A stretch of DNA of 64,000 nucleotides from Oceanirhabdus seepicola (GCF_023684385.1 NZ_JAGSOJ010000002.1:1116001-1180000); one strand, 5' to 3'. Shown: positions 35,998 to 44,558, counted from the stretch's first letter. Numbers and translations are program-made. Notes: generated by a model not told the origin, from the letters alone.

Positions 35998-36095
35998 TAT
36001 ATAGACAAACTATATCAATAAAGAGTATGATTAAAATTCAGAGTTTTTATAAATAATAAAAGTGAGAAAATATTTTTATTATTGAGGTGTTGGTT

Positions 36096-36197
36096 TTGAG
36101 AAAGATTAAAAAGTATAATGGTAAAGTTAAGAAGATTACTCTTCCTCATACGATTGATCTTTTTAAAGTAACAAGACGTGAAAAGCACGAAGCGTAA
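36096..36197 (+). CDS. Small basic peptide, 33 residues
   Basis: TTG at 36096 follows GAGGTG at 36084-36089 and opens a 33-codon frame ending at TAA 36195-36197. The peptide has 14 Lys/Arg (RKIKKYNGKVKKITLPH, then FKVTRREKHEA) and no hydrophobic stretch. The good ribosome binding site and the position directly after another small gene suggest it is real. Family B repeat DNA starts 6 bp after the stop. Function unknown. Confidence 0.4.
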   Translation: MRKIKKYNGKVKKITLPHTIDLFKVTRREKHEA

Positions 36198-36202
36198 AAA
36201 AA

Positions 36203-36568
36203 TAAGTTGAGAGTTGAAAGTGGAGAGTGGAGAACGAAGGACATTTCTCTTCGAGAAATTTTAATCTTGTTGTTCCTTGGACAAAAGGGTTTTACTCGTT
36301 TCATTTTGATGAAACATTGTAGCTGAAACACAAGAAAGATATTGTATTTAATAACAAAAAAGTTGGCGATAATGTCGTCAACTTTTTTGTTATTAATATT
36401 AAAGTTTAAGTTGCATCTAAATAATACAAAACATAGGTGTATACAAATACAATATTTTATCTCAAGATAAAATGAGTGAAAAATACCTTGTTCTAAAGAA
36501 CAATAAAATGTAGCTTCTGCCCCTAAAGGCAGAAGCATCCATCATTCTCAATTCTCCACTCTCAACTT
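36203..36568. repeat. Family B MITE-like repeat, long copy
   Basis: A 366-bp element with terminal inverted repeats that begin AAGTTGAGAG and end CTCTCAACTT. It contains the hairpin TTCTGCCCCTAAAGGCAGAA near the right end, the palindrome CTCTTCGAGA near the left, and a central inverted repeat AACAAAAAAGTTGGCGA/TCGTCAACTTTTTTGTT (about 36353-36393) that could act as a terminator. It has no plausible gene. It lies between the small peptide gene and the HesB-like gene. Confidence 0.75.
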
Positions 36569-36590
36569 CTTTTAAAGCTTTTCCATTTCT

Positions 36591-36938
36591 TTAACGGTGT
36601 TTTCCACAGTTTCCGCCACAACCTTTAGTTTCAGCTACAAGGATTCCTTGAAGCTCATCACTATATCTTTCTGCTTTAACTGAAAAACTGTTTTTTCTGT
36701 ATACGATTATTATTGTTTTAAAATCTTTAGATATATCATTACCATAAACTAATGGAAGTTTGTCTACATAATCAGTTATCTCATCATTATTAACACTATC
36801 AAAATAAAAACTAACTTTAGGTCCACACCCTTTAGTAGCAGCTTCAACTTTAATGCAGTTAATTTCTTGACGATCTTCTATGACTTCCATAAGTTTATCA
36901 TAAGCGGTATAAGATATTTTTATTTTAGGTTTATTCAT
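36591..36938 (-). CDS. HesB/IscA-like iron-sulfur biogenesis domain protein
   Basis: A 115-residue protein of the HesB-like fold. ISYTAYDKLMEVI begins the domain, AATKGCGPKVSFYFD gives the first Cys, and the C-terminus AETKGCGGNCGKHR supplies the two further Cys, matching the A-type carrier pattern Cys ... Cys-Gly-x-x-Cys. Such proteins carry Fe-S clusters or iron. The family often has Cys or Sec variants in clostridia. The ATG has GAGGAAGTG upstream. It is 39 bp from the 3' end of pncB on the same strand and may be co-transcribed, but no iscS/sufS gene is nearby. Confidence 0.72.
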   Translation of the reverse strand: MNKPKIKISYTAYDKLMEVIEDRQEINCIKVEAATKGCGPKVSFYFDSVNNDEITDYVDKLPLVYGNDISKDFKTIIIVYRKNSFSVKAERYSDELQGILVAETKGCGGNCGKHR

Positions 36939-36976
36939 AATATCACTTCCTCTGATTATTGAAAAAACTCAATAAT

Positions 36977-38461
36977 CTATTTATTAAATTCAGAAGAATA
37001 TTTCATAAGCAATTCTTGTTTTAAATTCCAAAGATTTTGAGATAAATCTATATAATATGGGTGAGGGTTCTCGAATCTTTTAACTTCTGCCCAAAGATTA
37101 TCAAGTTCTTTTTTGCAGAATTCTTTTATATCCTTAACTTCAGGTGATTCGTAAACCAATTCTCCTTTATCAAAAATCTTCACCATAAGCTCTTTTGCAT
37201 AATAATTATTAAGAGTTTTCTTTTTCCAAGTATGAACAGGATTAAATAAAGTTAGAGGTTTAGTAAAATCAATTTCTTCTCCTCTTATAGTTAACAAATC
37301 AGCAATTGCTTTATTACTATCTTTATCAAAAATTCTGTAAATATTTTTAAAAGCTGGGTTGGTTATTTTTTCAGGATTTTCAGAAATCTTAATTTTTGGA
37401 GTAATCTCACCAGTTTTGGGATCTTCAACAGCAACAAGCTTGTATACACCGCCAAAAACAGGTTCTGATTTCGCAGTGATAAGTCTTTCACCAACTCCAA
37501 AAACATCAAGACAAGCACCGTTGTCAAGAATACTTCTTATGATATACTCATCTAATGAATTAGATGCGACTATTTTAACATCACTATAACCTGACTCATC
37601 AAGCATCTTTCTAACTGCTTTAGACAGGTATGTAATATCTCCACTATCAATTCTTACCCCGCTAGGTCTCTTTCCAAGAGGTTTTAATACCTCATCAAAA
37701 ACTTTTATTGCGTTAGGAACACCAGATTTAAGGGTATTATATGTGTCAACTAATAATGTGCAGTTATCAGGATATGATTCAGTCCATGCTTTAAAAGCAT
37801 CATATTCTGAATCAAATAATTGAACCCAACTATGTGCCATTGTACCAACAGCAGGAATTCCAAACATTTGATCTGCTATAGTACAAGCAGTTGAAGAACA
37901 ACCACCTATAAATGCAGCTCTTGCTCCATATATAGCGCCATCATAACCTTGAGCTCTTCTTGAACCAAATTCCATTACTGGACGATTTTTTGCTGCTCTA
38001 GTAATTCTACTAGCTTTTGTTGCGATTAAAGTTTGGTGATTTACTGTAAGTAAAATCATTGTTTCAACAAATTGAGCTTGAATGATTGGTCCTCTAACAG
38101 TAACTAATGGTTCTGATGGGAAAACTGGATTTCCCTCTGGAATTGCCCAAACATCACATTCGAATTTAAAATTTTTAAGATAAGTCAAGAAATCATCGTC
38201 AAATAGGTTCTTTTCTCTTAAATAATCAATATCGTAGTCTGTGAATGTTAGACTAGAAAGATACTCACATAATTGTTGTATTCCAGCCATAATACAATAT
38301 CCACCGCCATCAGGTACTCTTCTGAAGAACATATCAAAATAGGCAATTTTATCTTTAACATCGGTCTTTAAATAGCCATTAGCCATCGTTAATTCATAAA
38401 AATCAACAAGCATTGTTAGGTTTCTATTATTCCTAACATTGAAATTTTTAATGTATTCCAT
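36977..38461 (-). CDS. pncB: Nicotinate phosphoribosyltransferase
   Basis: A 494-residue NAD-salvage enzyme that makes nicotinate mononucleotide from nicotinate and PRPP with ATP. MLVDFYELTMANGYL at the N-terminus, FGSRRAQGYDGAIYGARAA (catalytic His replaced by the usual Gly/Tyr context of the long form), GTMAHSWVQLF with the phosphorylated-His region, and LVDTYNTLKSGVPNA with GVRIDSGDITYLSK (phosphate binding) are all typical. Length matches the Gram-positive long form. GGAG lies 8 bp before the ATG. Confidence 0.95.
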   Translation of the reverse strand: MEYIKNFNVRNNRNLTMLVDFYELTMANGYLKTDVKDKIAYFDMFFRRVPDGGGYCIMAGIQQLCEYLSSLTFTDYDIDYLREKNLFDDDFLTYLKNFKFECDVWAIPEGNPVFPSEPLVTVRGPIIQAQFVETMILLTVNHQTLIATKASRITRAAKNRPVMEFGSRRAQGYDGAIYGARAAFIGGCSSTACTIADQMFGIPAVGTMAHSWVQLFDSEYDAFKAWTESYPDNCTLLVDTYNTLKSGVPNAIKVFDEVLKPLGKRPSGVRIDSGDITYLSKAVRKMLDESGYSDVKIVASNSLDEYIIRSILDNGACLDVFGVGERLITAKSEPVFGGVYKLVAVEDPKTGEITPKIKISENPEKITNPAFKNIYRIFDKDSNKAIADLLTIRGEEIDFTKPLTLFNPVHTWKKKTLNNYYAKELMVKIFDKGELVYESPEVKDIKEFCKKELDNLWAEVKRFENPHPYYIDLSQNLWNLKQELLMKYSSEFNK

Positions 38462-38578
38462 GATTCTTCTCCTTTATATTAATCACAATATTGTCTATAA
38501 TTAATAATAGTTTTCAGTTTATTTTATTTTAATACTAAACTGTAAGTATTACAAGGAAGAAAATAAGGAGAATATGGA

Positions 38579-40576
38579 ATGAGGTTTAATTTAGATGAAT
38601 TTCAATCAGTAGCAGCAAAAACTGAGAAAAATAATGTATTGGTTGTTGCAACGCCAGGTGCAGGTAAAACTACAACTCTTCTTTCAAGAATAGAATATCT
38701 TTTGAGAGAAAAGAAGGTTAAAAGTAGAAATATAGTAGTAATGACGTTTACAAAAGCAGCAGCAATGAATATGAAAAAAAGATTTGCTTATAACAATAAA
38801 GATATTACCCCACCTTTCTTTGGAACTTTCCATGGTTTATTCTATAAGATTTTAAAGAATCATGGGTTTGAATTTAATATAATCGACAGTGGGAAAACTT
38901 ACGGAATTATAAGAAGTGCTCTAATGGAGTATGTGCAGGATATATCTGATGATAAAGTGAAGGAAATGTTGAATGTTATTTCTATATATAAAAAAGAAGA
39001 TTTTAACAAGACCATGTTGGATATTGAGTTTTCTATGGATATTTTTGAAGACTGCTTTAATAAATATGAAGATTATAAGAAGAAGCATAACTTATTCGAT
39101 TTTGATGATCTGCAGATTCAGGTAAAGCAACTTTTGGAAAAAGATGAAAGAATATTAAGAGGGTATCAAAATCTTTTTAAACATATATTAGTTGATGAAT
39201 TTCAAGATTGTGATAGTGGGCAGGTGAATATATTGAAACTGCTCAATAAAGATAATTTTATTTATGCTGTAGGTGATGAAGATCAGTGTATATATGGATT
39301 TAGGGGATCAAGACCTGATTTCATGGTTGATTTTCAAGATACATTTGAAAATGGAGAAAAGATATACCTTAAGAATAATTATAGAAATCCTAAAAATCTG
39401 GTTCAGGTATCAAATGAACTTATTAAGAATAATAGAATGAGAAATCACAAAGAACTAAATCCAGTTAATAAAGAAGAGGGTGTTCTTGAAGTAAACATTC
39501 ATAATGATGAACGGACTGAAATTAGTAAGATTACTGAGAGGGTTATAAAACTTCATGGAATTAATAAATACAATTGGGATGATATTGCTATATTAGCTAG
39601 AACTAATATGGAGATAACAAAGGTTATAGATTCCTTTATAAGGCATAGAATTCCTTTTAGATTATTAGATAAGCAATATAATTTTTACGAGCATTTTATA
39701 GCAAAGGATATACTTGCATATTTGAGATTAAGTATTGATCCATATAATAAAGAAGAATTCGTTAGAATAATCAATAAACCATTTAGATATGTAAGTAAGA
39801 GTATTGTTTTTAAGCTTAAAAATGAAAATCTCAATGGGAAGGATGCGTTTCAGTGGCTAATTGATTGTGAAGATCTTCATCCATTCCAGATAAAAACTAT
39901 TGAAGATTTAAAACGTGATGTGCTTATGTTAAATAAATATTCATTATCATCGGCAATTGAGACCATAATCGGAACACTGGGATACTATGATCATTTAAGA
40001 GATTACTGTGAGAGGTCTAATTTGAATCTAGGAGATTTCGATGAAATTCTTGAAGAGTTCAAAGATCTTGCAGGAGAATATAGTAATACATTAGCATTCC
40101 TTGAGCATATTGAAGAATTTAAAAATGAAGTGAAAAAGAATGATCTTACAAAAGAGGGGATTATATTAAGTACAATTCACGGTGTCAAAGGTATGGAATT
40201 TGAAAATGTAATCATTATAAATTGTAATGAAGAAATACTCCCTTATGTTAAGAGCATGCACGAAAACATAGAAGAGGAAAGAAGATTATTCTATGTAGGA
40301 ATAACAAGAACTTCTCAAAATTTATGGCTAGACCATTGTAGATTCATGAGAAACAGAAGTATGGACCCTTCAAGATTTCTCTATGAGATGGGTGTACTAA
40401 GGGAGATGACCCCTGATGATTATAAGGTAGGAGAACAGGTTAAGCATATATCCTTTGGGCTTGGAGAAATATCATATCTAGATAAGAAAGAGATTGAAAT
40501 AGTTTTTGCTAATAATACTAAGAGAAAGTTTGATGTTATGGTTCTTTTGAGGAATGATATGATAAATAAGGTGTAG
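38579..40576 (+). CDS. UvrD/PcrA-like superfamily 1 DNA helicase
   Basis: A 665-residue 3'-5' SF1A helicase. Walker A is ATPGAGKTTT (residues 24-33), Walker B VDEFQD (about 204-209), motif III VGDEDQCIYGFRGS, motif IV in YRNPKNLVQV, motif V HGVKGMEFENV (534-544) and motif VI EEERRLFYVGITRT (about 564-577). The C-terminal tail has a small domain (KHISFGLGEISYLD) like the PcrA C-terminal Tudor-like region. It is shorter than PcrA (about 720-740), so it is a UvrD-like accessory helicase rather than clearly PcrA. AAGGAG fixes the ATG. Its 3' 400 bp recur, whole or decayed, at least five times downstream, and its own tail is a mosaic of two copies. Confidence 0.9.
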   Translation: MRFNLDEFQSVAAKTEKNNVLVVATPGAGKTTTLLSRIEYLLREKKVKSRNIVVMTFTKAAAMNMKKRFAYNNKDITPPFFGTFHGLFYKILKNHGFEFNIIDSGKTYGIIRSALMEYVQDISDDKVKEMLNVISIYKKEDFNKTMLDIEFSMDIFEDCFNKYEDYKKKHNLFDFDDLQIQVKQLLEKDERILRGYQNLFKHILVDEFQDCDSGQVNILKLLNKDNFIYAVGDEDQCIYGFRGSRPDFMVDFQDTFENGEKIYLKNNYRNPKNLVQVSNELIKNNRMRNHKELNPVNKEEGVLEVNIHNDERTEISKITERVIKLHGINKYNWDDIAILARTNMEITKVIDSFIRHRIPFRLLDKQYNFYEHFIAKDILAYLRLSIDPYNKEEFVRIINKPFRYVSKSIVFKLKNENLNGKDAFQWLIDCEDLHPFQIKTIEDLKRDVLMLNKYSLSSAIETIIGTLGYYDHLRDYCERSNLNLGDFDEILEEFKDLAGEYSNTLAFLEHIEEFKNEVKKNDLTKEGIILSTIHGVKGMEFENVIIINCNEEILPYVKSMHENIEEERRLFYVGITRTSQNLWLDHCRFMRNRSMDPSRFLYEMGVLREMTPDDYKVGEQVKHISFGLGEISYLDKKEIEIVFANNTKRKFDVMVLLRNDMINKV

Positions 40577-40645
40577 TAAAGAAAATATTGAATTGAGTTG
40601 TGAGGATTCTAATAATAGAAAACAAAAATATATTAATGATATTTT

Positions 40646-40680
40646 AAACGTCTTAGAAGTGATTCTAGGACGTTTCTTTG
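40646..40680 (+). terminator. Intrinsic terminator after the helicase gene
   Basis: AAACGTCTTAGAA and TTCTAGGACGTTT pair across a 4-base loop with a small internal bulge, followed by a T-rich stretch. Confidence 0.7.
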
Positions 40681-40842
40681 CATTACTAGGAGCGTTCGTA
40701 GTTTATCAAAGTAGTATTTACTTTATAATGTTTAATGTGATAATATAATGGTAAAAACATTATAATTTACCAATAATACATACAAGAAAATATTGTAAAA
40801 CTAGCAATATAAACTAAATTAATAGCTACTGGAGGAAGAATA

Positions 40843-41550
40843 TTGGGTATATTAGGTGATTTATTAAAAGGAACAGGTAAAGTAGTAGGTGGAGTTGCTG
40901 AAGTTGCATTAAAGGGTACAGGTGAAATAGTAGGTGGAATTGCAGGGGCTTTAGGAAGTGATGAAATTTCAGAGATTTCTAGGAATGTTGGGAATGGACT
41001 TGGAAAAACAGTTAATGAAGTAGCGAAATTCACTGGCAATGTTACAGGAACAGTAGTGGATACTGCTGTAGATGTATCAAGTAAAATAGGCGGAGGCGTT
41101 GGTGAATTTGTAGCAGAAGTTGCTGGAGTAGATTCACAAGGTATCCAAACAGCTAAAAAGGTAGGTAATGTAATTGGTGGAGCAGCTGCAGGATTAGTAG
41201 TAGGGGATATAGCTGGTGCTGCTATTACAGGAGTAACTGCTGCTACTGCTACAGCGAGTACAGGTGCTGCTATTTCTACAATTAATGGTGCTGCACAAAC
41301 AAGTGCTACTTTAGCTCATATAGGTGGAGGAGCTATATCAGCAGGTGGTGGTGGAATGGCTGCTGGAGCAGCAATCTTAGATACTGTAAGTGCAACAACT
41401 ACTGTATTAGGCACTGTTGATTCATTAAAAGGAAATAATAAAAACAAAAATTATTTGAGTGATGGAGGTTCAAAGGTTATAGAAGTGGAGAACGTTGAAG
41501 TTCATAATGAATATAATAACATTGATTTTAAACACAGAAAAAATTACTAA
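40843..41550 (+). CDS. Glycine-zipper membrane-type protein of unknown function
   Basis: A 235-residue Gly/Ala/Val-rich protein without a signal peptide. Residues 1-110 are made of repeated GTGxVVGG-type units (GTGKVVGGVAEVALKGTGE and more). Residues 120-195 contain strongly hydrophobic Gly-zipper segments, including HIGGGAISAGGGGMAAGAAI, a motif I have seen in uncharacterised bacterial proteins but cannot name. The last 30 residues are hydrophilic. Such composition suits membrane insertion or pore formation. The start is TTG at 40843 after GGAGGAAG. It is followed after 20 bp by the WG-repeat gene, so the two form an operon directly after the helicase gene. Effector/partner roles would be speculation. 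Confidence 0.6.
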   Translation: MGILGDLLKGTGKVVGGVAEVALKGTGEIVGGIAGALGSDEISEISRNVGNGLGKTVNEVAKFTGNVTGTVVDTAVDVSSKIGGGVGEFVAEVAGVDSQGIQTAKKVGNVIGGAAAGLVVGDIAGAAITGVTAATATASTGAAISTINGAAQTSATLAHIGGGAISAGGGGMAAGAAILDTVSATTTVLGTVDSLKGNNKNKNYLSDGGSKVIEVENVEVHNEYNNIDFKHRKNY

Positions 41551-41570
41551 TACAAAGGGGAAATAATAGA

Positions 41571-42305
41571 ATGTCATATCAATTAGGTAGTGCAAGCTAT
41601 GAAAATGAGTTATATAGTGTTAATGTACTATATAACAAACCAGAATGTTATGAGTCACCATTAGATAAGTATATTGTTATTAATTTTCAAATAAGAGTTA
41701 AGAATAATACATCTACTATATCTGAAAGATTAAATATTAAAGATTTAATATTTCATATAGAAACTGGTCGTTACAGATATCAAAATATTGATATTACAAA
41801 GAATAAAGAAATTCTAGATTATGTTGAAAAAACAGATTCATATTATGAATTTATTGGACAAGATTATCTTGAAGCAGGGCAGACTCAAACATATCTTCTA
41901 ATATTTGAAGTTCCAAACAATAAAGATTATAAAATTGATAGAATTTCATGGTATGGGAAAAACTTCGAAAATGGAGGGGGAGTAGCTTCAATGCTATCTG
42001 TGATAGAAGGAAAAAAGAAAAAGTTTAAATATATGGGTAAGTTTTCAGAAGGACTAGCATCTGTATGTATCAACGATAAATATGGATTTATAGATGAAAA
42101 TTATGATATTGTTATTGAACCTCAATTTTTTAGTTGCCGTGAGTTTGAAGACGGATATGCTTATGTATTAACTGGTTCAAATCCTTTATGGAAAAAAATA
42201 TCTTATATAAATAAGAAGGGACAATTTGTTATTGAACCTACTATTAATGATTTTAAGGCTATGATAGAATTAAGAAACTATAAAAAGACACATCCATATG
42301 GTTAA
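41571..42305 (+). CDS. WG-repeat protein with N-terminal beta domain
   Basis: A 244-residue protein. Residues 1-140 are predicted beta-sandwich (YIVINFQIRVKNNTST, then EAGQTQTYLLIFEVP), similar to DUF4352-type domains found on surface or secreted proteins, but with no signal peptide. Residues about 155-235 hold two WG-like repeats (YMGKFSEGLASVCINDKYGF and a matching unit around EFEDGYAYVL). WG repeats are common in uncharacterised Firmicute and Bacteroidetes proteins, often near toxin systems. It is read with the glycine-zipper gene 20 bp upstream. Confidence 0.6.
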   Translation: MSYQLGSASYENELYSVNVLYNKPECYESPLDKYIVINFQIRVKNNTSTISERLNIKDLIFHIETGRYRYQNIDITKNKEILDYVEKTDSYYEFIGQDYLEAGQTQTYLLIFEVPNNKDYKIDRISWYGKNFENGGGVASMLSVIEGKKKKFKYMGKFSEGLASVCINDKYGFIDENYDIVIEPQFFSCREFEDGYAYVLTGSNPLWKKISYINKKGQFVIEPTINDFKAMIELRNYKKTHPYG

Positions 42306-42574
42306 AATAAGTATAAAGATTAATTGCATCTATCAATTTAGGTGTTTTTGATTATTTTGTTCAATTTTATGAAGCGCACTATACAGTTTTCATATTTTTT
42401 ATTTATATAATAAATTTAAATTATGAAAGATTACCGTTTAAGTATAGATAGGGTTTCAACAAGAATAGGCAACTGAGTAGAAGGTGTAAATAGAATCATA
42501 TATGTTATGTTTCTTAGCTATTTTAAAAGGTATATCAATGCGACTATTTGTTAGTGTGTAAACCTAATCTATAT

Positions 42575-42649
42575 AGAAGTATGGAACCTTCAAGATTTCT
42601 TTATGAGATGGGAATATTGAGGGAGAAAACCCCTGATGATTATAAGGTT
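42575..42649 (+). pseudogene. Helicase 3'-end remnant 1
   Basis: About 75 bp match the helicase gene around 40359-40428 (AGAAGTATGGACCC through GATTATAAGGT) with a few substitutions. Like copy 3 it has GAGAAAACCCC rather than the GAGATGACCCC of the intact gene. It is cut on the right exactly where a family A repeat begins. Not translatable. Confidence 0.85.
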
Positions 42650-42728
42650 GAAAATGCCCAATCTCTGCGTAATTAAGTTTCACTGTGCTGCTCGTTTGCT
42701 TTGTTCCTTGAACTTGGGATTTTTCAAC
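42647..42728. repeat. Family A repeat inserted in helicase remnant
   Basis: An 82-bp family A copy with terminal inverted repeats GTTGAAAATGCCC and GGGATTTTTCAAC and the shared core TGTGCTGCTCG and TTGTTCCTTGAACTT. It ends the homology of remnant 1. Confidence 0.7.
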
Positions 42729-42788
42729 GCCTGAAAACTCTGAAGTTATAAAGAATATTGAGAATCATCAATAAAAACTAAGTAAACA

Positions 42789-42816
42789 AGAGCATTCATG
42801 TAGGATGCTCTTTATT
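42789..42816 (+). terminator. Hairpin terminator, cassette type
   Basis: AGAGCATTC and GGATGCTCT pair with one wobble, then TTTATTCTG. The same terminator recurs at 45080-45109, so it appears to belong to the repeated unit. Confidence 0.7.
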
Positions 42817-42903
42817 CTGTTTACAAATGATTTAAAATTGATTTCAGGGTTAGACTTTTAAGAGTATATGAAACAAGGAGTTAAATAATTATAGGTATCA
42901 AAT

Positions 42904-42936
42904 AACAAGGTTATTAATATAGGCTTGTTTTTTTTA
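42904..42936 (+). terminator. Hairpin with long T-run
   Basis: AACAAGG pairs with the CTTGTT part of a T-run of eight or more (42927-42936). The stem is weak but the T tract is strong. Confidence 0.5.
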
Positions 42937-43060
42937 TCTAATAAAAGTATATTAATAATTAAGTGATATTATGGAAATATAAGGTGTAAATGTATGTAAA
43001 ATTTGAGTTGTTAAAATAATTTACAATAGATGTTTGATTTACATAAAGGAGAAAATTATC

Positions 43061-44407
43061 ATGAAAAAATATGAACTAGTAAAAGAGGATAGTATAATAT
43101 TCAATTCAACAATGTTATATCGTATTAAAGCACTAAGAGATTTTGGAGATGTTAAAGAGGGGGACTTAGGTGGTTATATACAGCATGAAGGAAATCTAGG
43201 GCAATATAATGATTGTTGGGTATATGATAATGCTAAGGTATATGGTACTGCTGAAGTATATGGTGCTGCTATTATATATGATAATGCTGAAGTGTATGAT
43301 AATGCTAAAGTGTATGGTAATGCTAATGTATATGATAAGGCTAGAGTGTATGGTGCTGCTAAAGTATATAGCTATGCTAAAGTATATGGTGATGCTAAAG
43401 TATATGGTAATGCTAATGTATATGATAAGGCTAGAGTGTATGGTAATGCTAAAGTATATAGCTATGCTAAAGTATATAGTGATGCTAAAGTATATGGTAA
43501 TGCTAATGTATGTGATAAGGCTAGCGTGTATGGTGATGCTAAAGTGTATGGTGATGCTGAATTATATGGTAATACTGAGGTATATGATTATGGTATAGTA
43601 TATGGCAAGACTGAATTATATGGTGGTGCTAAGGTAACTACTACAAACTTTATGTTGGAAAGATATGAACTAGTAAAAGAGGATACTATAACGGTCAATA
43701 CAATGACATTATATCGCATTAAAGCACTAAGAGATTTTGGAGATGTCAAAGAAGGTGACTTGGGTGGTTATGTCCAGAATGAAGGAAAGCTAAGCCAATT
43801 TAATGATTGTTGGGTATATGGTAATTCTAGAGTATATGATAAGGCTAGAGTGTATGGTAATGCTAAAGTATATGGTAATGCTAATGTATATGATATGGCT
43901 AGAGTGTATGGTGATGCTAAAGTATATGGTAATGCTAATGTATATGGTAATGCTAATGTATATGATATGGCTAGAGTGTATGATGATGCTAAAGTATATG
44001 GTAATGCTAATGTATATGGTAATGCTAATGTATATGATATGGCTAGAGTGTGTGGTGATGCTAAAGTGTATGGTGATGCTAAGGTATATGGTGATGCTGA
44101 AGTATATTATAAGGCTAAGGTATTTGGTAAGGCTGAAGTATATGGTAAGGTTGAAGTATATGATAATGCTAAGGTATATGATAATGCTAGAGTATATGAT
44201 AATACTAAAGTATATAGCTATGCTAAAGTATATGGTAATGCTGAAGTATATGGTAATGCTAAGGTATATGACTATGCTGAAGTATGTGGCTATGCCAAAG
44301 TAAATGACTATGATAAAGTAAATGGCTATGATAAAGCAGATAAACCTGCAATTGAGAAAAAGAGAAACGGGTACATAGTTAAAAACGGAATGGTAGAGTG
44401 GGTGTAA
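43061..44407 (+). CDS. Val-Tyr hexapeptide-repeat protein with two header modules
   Basis: A 448-residue protein built from two copies of one module. Each module has a 45-residue header (YELVKEDSIIFNSTMLYRIK, then ALRDFGDVKEGDLGGYI and NDCWVY; second header from about residue 201) followed by tandem hexapeptides of the form V-Y-[GDS]-[NDK]-A-[KNRE], about 25 in module 1 and 30 in module 2. Similar repeats occur in predicted left-handed beta-helix (LbetaH-like) proteins of phages and bacteria. No signal peptide. The DNA repeat period is 18 bp with larger units of 54-90 bp, so copy number can change by slippage or recombination. ATG at 43061 follows AAAGGAG. Function unknown. Confidence 0.75.
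   Translation: MKKYELVKEDSIIFNSTMLYRIKALRDFGDVKEGDLGGYIQHEGNLGQYNDCWVYDNAKVYGTAEVYGAAIIYDNAEVYDNAKVYGNANVYDKARVYGAAKVYSYAKVYGDAKVYGNANVYDKARVYGNAKVYSYAKVYSDAKVYGNANVCDKASVYGDAKVYGDAELYGNTEVYDYGIVYGKTELYGGAKVTTTNFMLERYELVKEDTITVNTMTLYRIKALRDFGDVKEGDLGGYVQNEGKLSQFNDCWVYGNSRVYDKARVYGNAKVYGNANVYDMARVYGDAKVYGNANVYGNANVYDMARVYDDAKVYGNANVYGNANVYDMARVCGDAKVYGDAKVYGDAEVYYKAKVFGKAEVYGKVEVYDNAKVYDNARVYDNTKVYSYAKVYGNAEVYGNAKVYDYAEVCGYAKVNDYDKVNGYDKADKPAIEKKRNGYIVKNGMVEWV
43222..44300 (+). repeat. 18-bp tandem repeats inside the hexapeptide gene
   Basis: Two arrays (about 43222-43640 and 43818-44300) of 18-bp units such as GTATATGGTAATGCTAAA, separated by the second header. Higher-order units that pair the YGNANVYD and KARVYG codings recur with little sequence change, which suggests recent expansion. 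Confidence 0.85.
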
Positions 44408-44558
44408 CGGATAGGAATAAGAAAAGTTGTATAAAGATGGAGGTATTAATTGTATTAGATGTGCAGTTGAGATTTGACTTTGTATAAAGTAAAATCATAA
44501 GCATTTATTTGTTAGTGTATAAACTAAATCAATATAGTATAATAATTACAACAATGTA

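Larger units (their letters stand above)
42306..43060. other. Non-coding stretch with helicase-tail remnant, family A repeat and two terminators
   Basis: No gene. It contains, in order, unassigned AT-rich DNA, a 30-bp sequence (about 42546-42576) repeated at about 44502-44532, a helicase-tail remnant (42575-42649), a family A repeat (42647-42728), a sequence CTGAAAACTCTGAAGTTATA that recurs near 46630-46650, terminators at 42789-42816 and 42904-42936, and the promoter region of the next gene. Confidence 0.6.

Noticed and set aside
36146-36538. A 130-codon minus-strand frame
   Set aside because: It lies almost wholly in a family B repeat and the product has no recognisable feature.
43222-44300. 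Regular repeats considered as a CRISPR array
   Set aside because: Units are 18 bp, directly tandem and in frame with a coding sequence. There are no unique spacers and no cas genes.
43209-44303. Long overlapping open frames rich in Met, Leu and Tyr in another frame of the hexapeptide gene
   Set aside because: They arise because the 18-bp repeat keeps every frame open. They have no ribosome binding site and an unnatural Met/Tyr composition.
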